Position numbers and translations under genes: made by a program
Shown here: piece after piece, positions 6,312 through 7,319 of the stretch
Position numbering within the stretch: the stretch's first letter is position 1
How the letters are laid out: every line of letters starts with the position of its first letter
DNA from: Gammaproteobacteria bacterium
Lineage (GTDB): Bacteria > Pseudomonadota > Gammaproteobacteria > HK1
Assembly: GCA_020444775.1 (NCBI GenBank)
Contig: JAGRHX010000026.1
Location: forward strand, 1 to 7,319
DNA length: 7,319 nucleotides
Direction: 5' to 3'
The notes under the pieces: generated by a model
What the model saw: only the letters and a program-made list of their open reading frames with translations
The model's database searches: none
What the model was told of the DNA's origin: nothing

Positions 6312-6739
6312 ACATGACCGCCTCGGCAAAATTCAGGAAGAAACGGTATTGAACCGATGCCAATCGATCGCCACCTACATGTCGCCCCTGGTTCCGATCA
6401 GAGCGCTCTCAAGCCGCAAACACCGCGTGCCGGAGCATGCGATATCGGGCCGGACAGCGAGGCTCAATCCCTGGGCGAAACCCTGCGCATCACGATTGCA
6501 CTGGCGCAACTACACCGACGATCCTCAGTATCCATGAGTTTTGACGAAGGATCTGACCGTTTTCGCAGCGTTGCCACGCGGGAACGCAAAATGTTCGTCA
6601 CAATCAGTAACAGGAGGAGTTTTCACGGCTGCGTCAGGGAACGAAGATCGCGCCGTCGTCACGAACACCGATCCGCAGGTACGTGGTCCGGCATGCCTGG
6701 CCGGGCTCGTCTTGGGGGCCCGGGCAATCTGGTATGGGT

Positions 6740-6817
6740 GTCGATCGGCGCGCTATGATGCGGCGCTCGGCTGATGCCGGCACAAGCCCGGCGCTGCGCG
6801 CGCGCCTGCCGATCGAC
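6740..6817 (+). other. Potential 78-nt stem-loop upstream of fhs
   Basis: The ends form a perfect 10-bp inverted repeat: GTCGATCGGC (6740-6749) with GCCGATCGAC (6808-6817). Inside, 6760-6771 can pair with 6786-6797 over twelve positions with one mismatch and two G-U pairs. Those G-U pairs exist only in plus-strand RNA, which hints that the folded molecule is read toward fhs. It could be part of an fhs leader or a small RNA. The sequence matches no riboswitch class that I recognise. GC-rich DNA folds easily, so this is tentative. Confidence 0.35.
6754..6759 (+). promoter_or_regulatory. Candidate -10 element upstream of fhs
   Basis: TATGAT is a close match to the sigma-70 -10 hexamer in otherwise GC-rich DNA. 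No recognisable -35 lies 16-18 bp upstream. If used, the leader of fhs would be about 170 nt and would include the stem-loops at 6832-6852 and 6870-6913, but only part of the structure at 6740-6817. Confidence 0.25.
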
Positions 6818-6831
6818 GACACCGATACCGC

Positions 6832-6852
6832 CGCGTCCCTGAGAAGGACGCG
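6832..6852 (+). other. Perfect 7-bp hairpin in the putative fhs leader
   Basis: CGCGTCC (6832-6838) pairs fully with GGACGCG (6846-6852) around the loop CTGAGAA. It lies about 90 nt before the fhs start codon and has no T run after it, so it is not an intrinsic terminator. Confidence 0.45.
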
Positions 6853-6869
6853 CCGCCGCCGACCGTGAT

Positions 6870-6913
6870 CCGGTCCGAAGCCCGGCTGTGGGCGCGTCCG
6901 GAACCGCGACCGG
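6870..6913 (+). other. Third inverted repeat just upstream of the fhs ribosome site
   Basis: CCGGTC (6870-6875) pairs with GACCGG (6908-6913), and GCCC (6880-6883) can pair with GGGC (6890-6893) inside it. The structure ends 14 bases before the AGGAG of fhs, near enough to affect ribosome access if it forms. Confidence 0.3.
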
Positions 6914-6939
6914 CGCTCATGCACCACAGGAGCTTCAAC

Positions 6940-7319
6940 GTGGCAGACCCCAAGTCCGATATCGAGATTGCCCGGGAGGCGACACTGCTTCCCATCAGCG
7001 AGATCGGCGGCAAGCTTGGCATCCCGAGCGATGCCTTGTTGCCGTACGGCCATACCAAGGCGAAGCTGTCCTTCGACTTTCTCGACTCTCTCGCCGAGCG
7101 GCCCAATGGCCGGTTGGTGCTGGTGACTGCGATTACCCCGACGCCGGCGGGCGAAGGCAAGACCACGACCTCGGTAGGGTTGAGTGACGGGTTGAACCGG
7201 ATCGGCAAGAAGACCGTGGTCTGTCTGCGTGAGCCCAGTCTGGGGCCCTGCTTCGGGGTCAAGGGGGGCGCGGCTGGCGGCGGCTATGCCCAGGTGGTGC
7301 CCATGGAGGACATCAACCT
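6940..7319 (+). CDS. fhs: Formate-tetrahydrofolate ligase (5' part, cut by window edge)
   Basis: Fhs is a cytosolic enzyme that joins formate to tetrahydrofolate using ATP, giving 10-formyl-tetrahydrofolate for purine synthesis and one-carbon metabolism. The family is about 555-560 residues; 126 codons are present. Residues 7-11 (DIEIA) give the usual opening. PYGHTKAKL (35-43) and the ATP-binding P-loop [10 protein letters not shown] (67-76, Lys74) follow. The family signature segment then runs through [20 protein letters not shown] (97-116) and QVVPMEDIN (118-126). The start is taken as GTG at 6940, because AGGAG (6928-6932) precedes it by seven bases and the N-terminus then reads [11 protein letters not shown]. 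An in-frame ATG at 6919 would add seven residues (MHHRSFN) and lacks such a site. The preceding DNA contains three possible stem-loops that may regulate it. Confidence 0.95.
   Translation, partial: MADPKSDIEIAREATLLPISEIGGKLGIPSDALLPYGHTKAKLSFDFLDSLAERPNGRLVLVTAITPTPAGEGKTTTSVGLSDGLNRIGKKTVVCLREPSLGPCFGVKGGAAGGGYAQVVPMEDIN

Larger units (their letters stand above)
5580..6739. other. Long gene-poor region, 1.16 kb
   Basis: I see no convincing gene here. The longest open frame (5578-6246, plus) starts beside the minus-strand gene's own start codon and has a Cys/Arg/Ser-rich composition with no domain. The other frames are shorter and equally featureless. No tRNA, rRNA or known riboswitch signature was seen. 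Recognisable elements are the sigma-54-like site (5601-5617), a hairpin (5882-5910), a 14-bp tandem repeat (5915-5943) and a CRP-like palindrome (6296-6311). An AGGAGGAG sequence at 6612-6619 has no start codon at a workable distance. Decayed coding sequence or an unannotated RNA remain possible. Confidence 0.6.

Noticed and set aside
6612..6619. Strong ribosome-binding sequence AGGAGGAG
   Set aside because: No ATG, GTG or TTG lies at a workable distance downstream, so no gene can be tied to it.
6755..6868. 38-codon upstream open frame before fhs
   Set aside because: No ribosome site precedes it, its start overlaps the candidate -10 element, and its Arg-rich end looks like GC-rich noise.

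Overview
The window is high-GC DNA with bacterial ribosome-binding sites and start codons. It most likely comes from a gammaproteobacterium or betaproteobacterium. The protein families (UrtA, GhrA-type reductase, PEP-CTERM-associated TPR lipoprotein, Fhs) and the sigma-54/NtrC-type control sites fit that, but no marker here fixes the genus.

Layout. (1) Positions 1-380, minus strand: the 5' part of urtA, the binding protein of a urea ABC transporter, running off the left edge. (2) Positions 381-816: a divergent control region. It holds a good -24/-12 sigma-54 promoter facing urtA, plus one perfect and two imperfect NtrC-like boxes about 108, 128 and 170 bp upstream of the predicted transcript start. 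(3) Positions 817-1761, plus strand: a GhrA-type glyoxylate/hydroxypyruvate reductase. (4) Positions 1804-4614, minus strand: a 936-residue TPR lipoprotein resembling PrsT of the exosortase/PEP-CTERM system, convergent with ghrA. (5) Positions 4884-5579, minus strand: an unrecognised 231-residue single-pass membrane protein whose C-terminal domain is built from four copies of a 23-residue repeat. A sigma-54-like promoter lies directly in front of it. (6) Positions 5580-6939: about 1.36 kb without a convincing gene, containing a tandem repeat, a hairpin, an orphan CRP-like palindrome and, next to fhs, three successive potential stem-loops. (7) Positions 6940-7319, plus strand: the 5' part of fhs, formate-tetrahydrofolate ligase, with a GTG start, running off the right edge.

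How it works together. The clearest regulatory statement is that urea uptake appears to be under nitrogen control through NtrC and RpoN, with a site geometry like that of enterobacterial glnA. The TPR lipoprotein and the repeat-bearing membrane protein lie on the same strand and may form an envelope or exopolysaccharide-related unit. A 269-bp gap containing a strong hairpin separates them, so independent transcription is equally possible. GhrA and Fhs are ordinary C2/C1 metabolic enzymes; Fhs stands out for the structured DNA directly upstream of it. No mobile element, CRISPR array, rRNA or tRNA was found.
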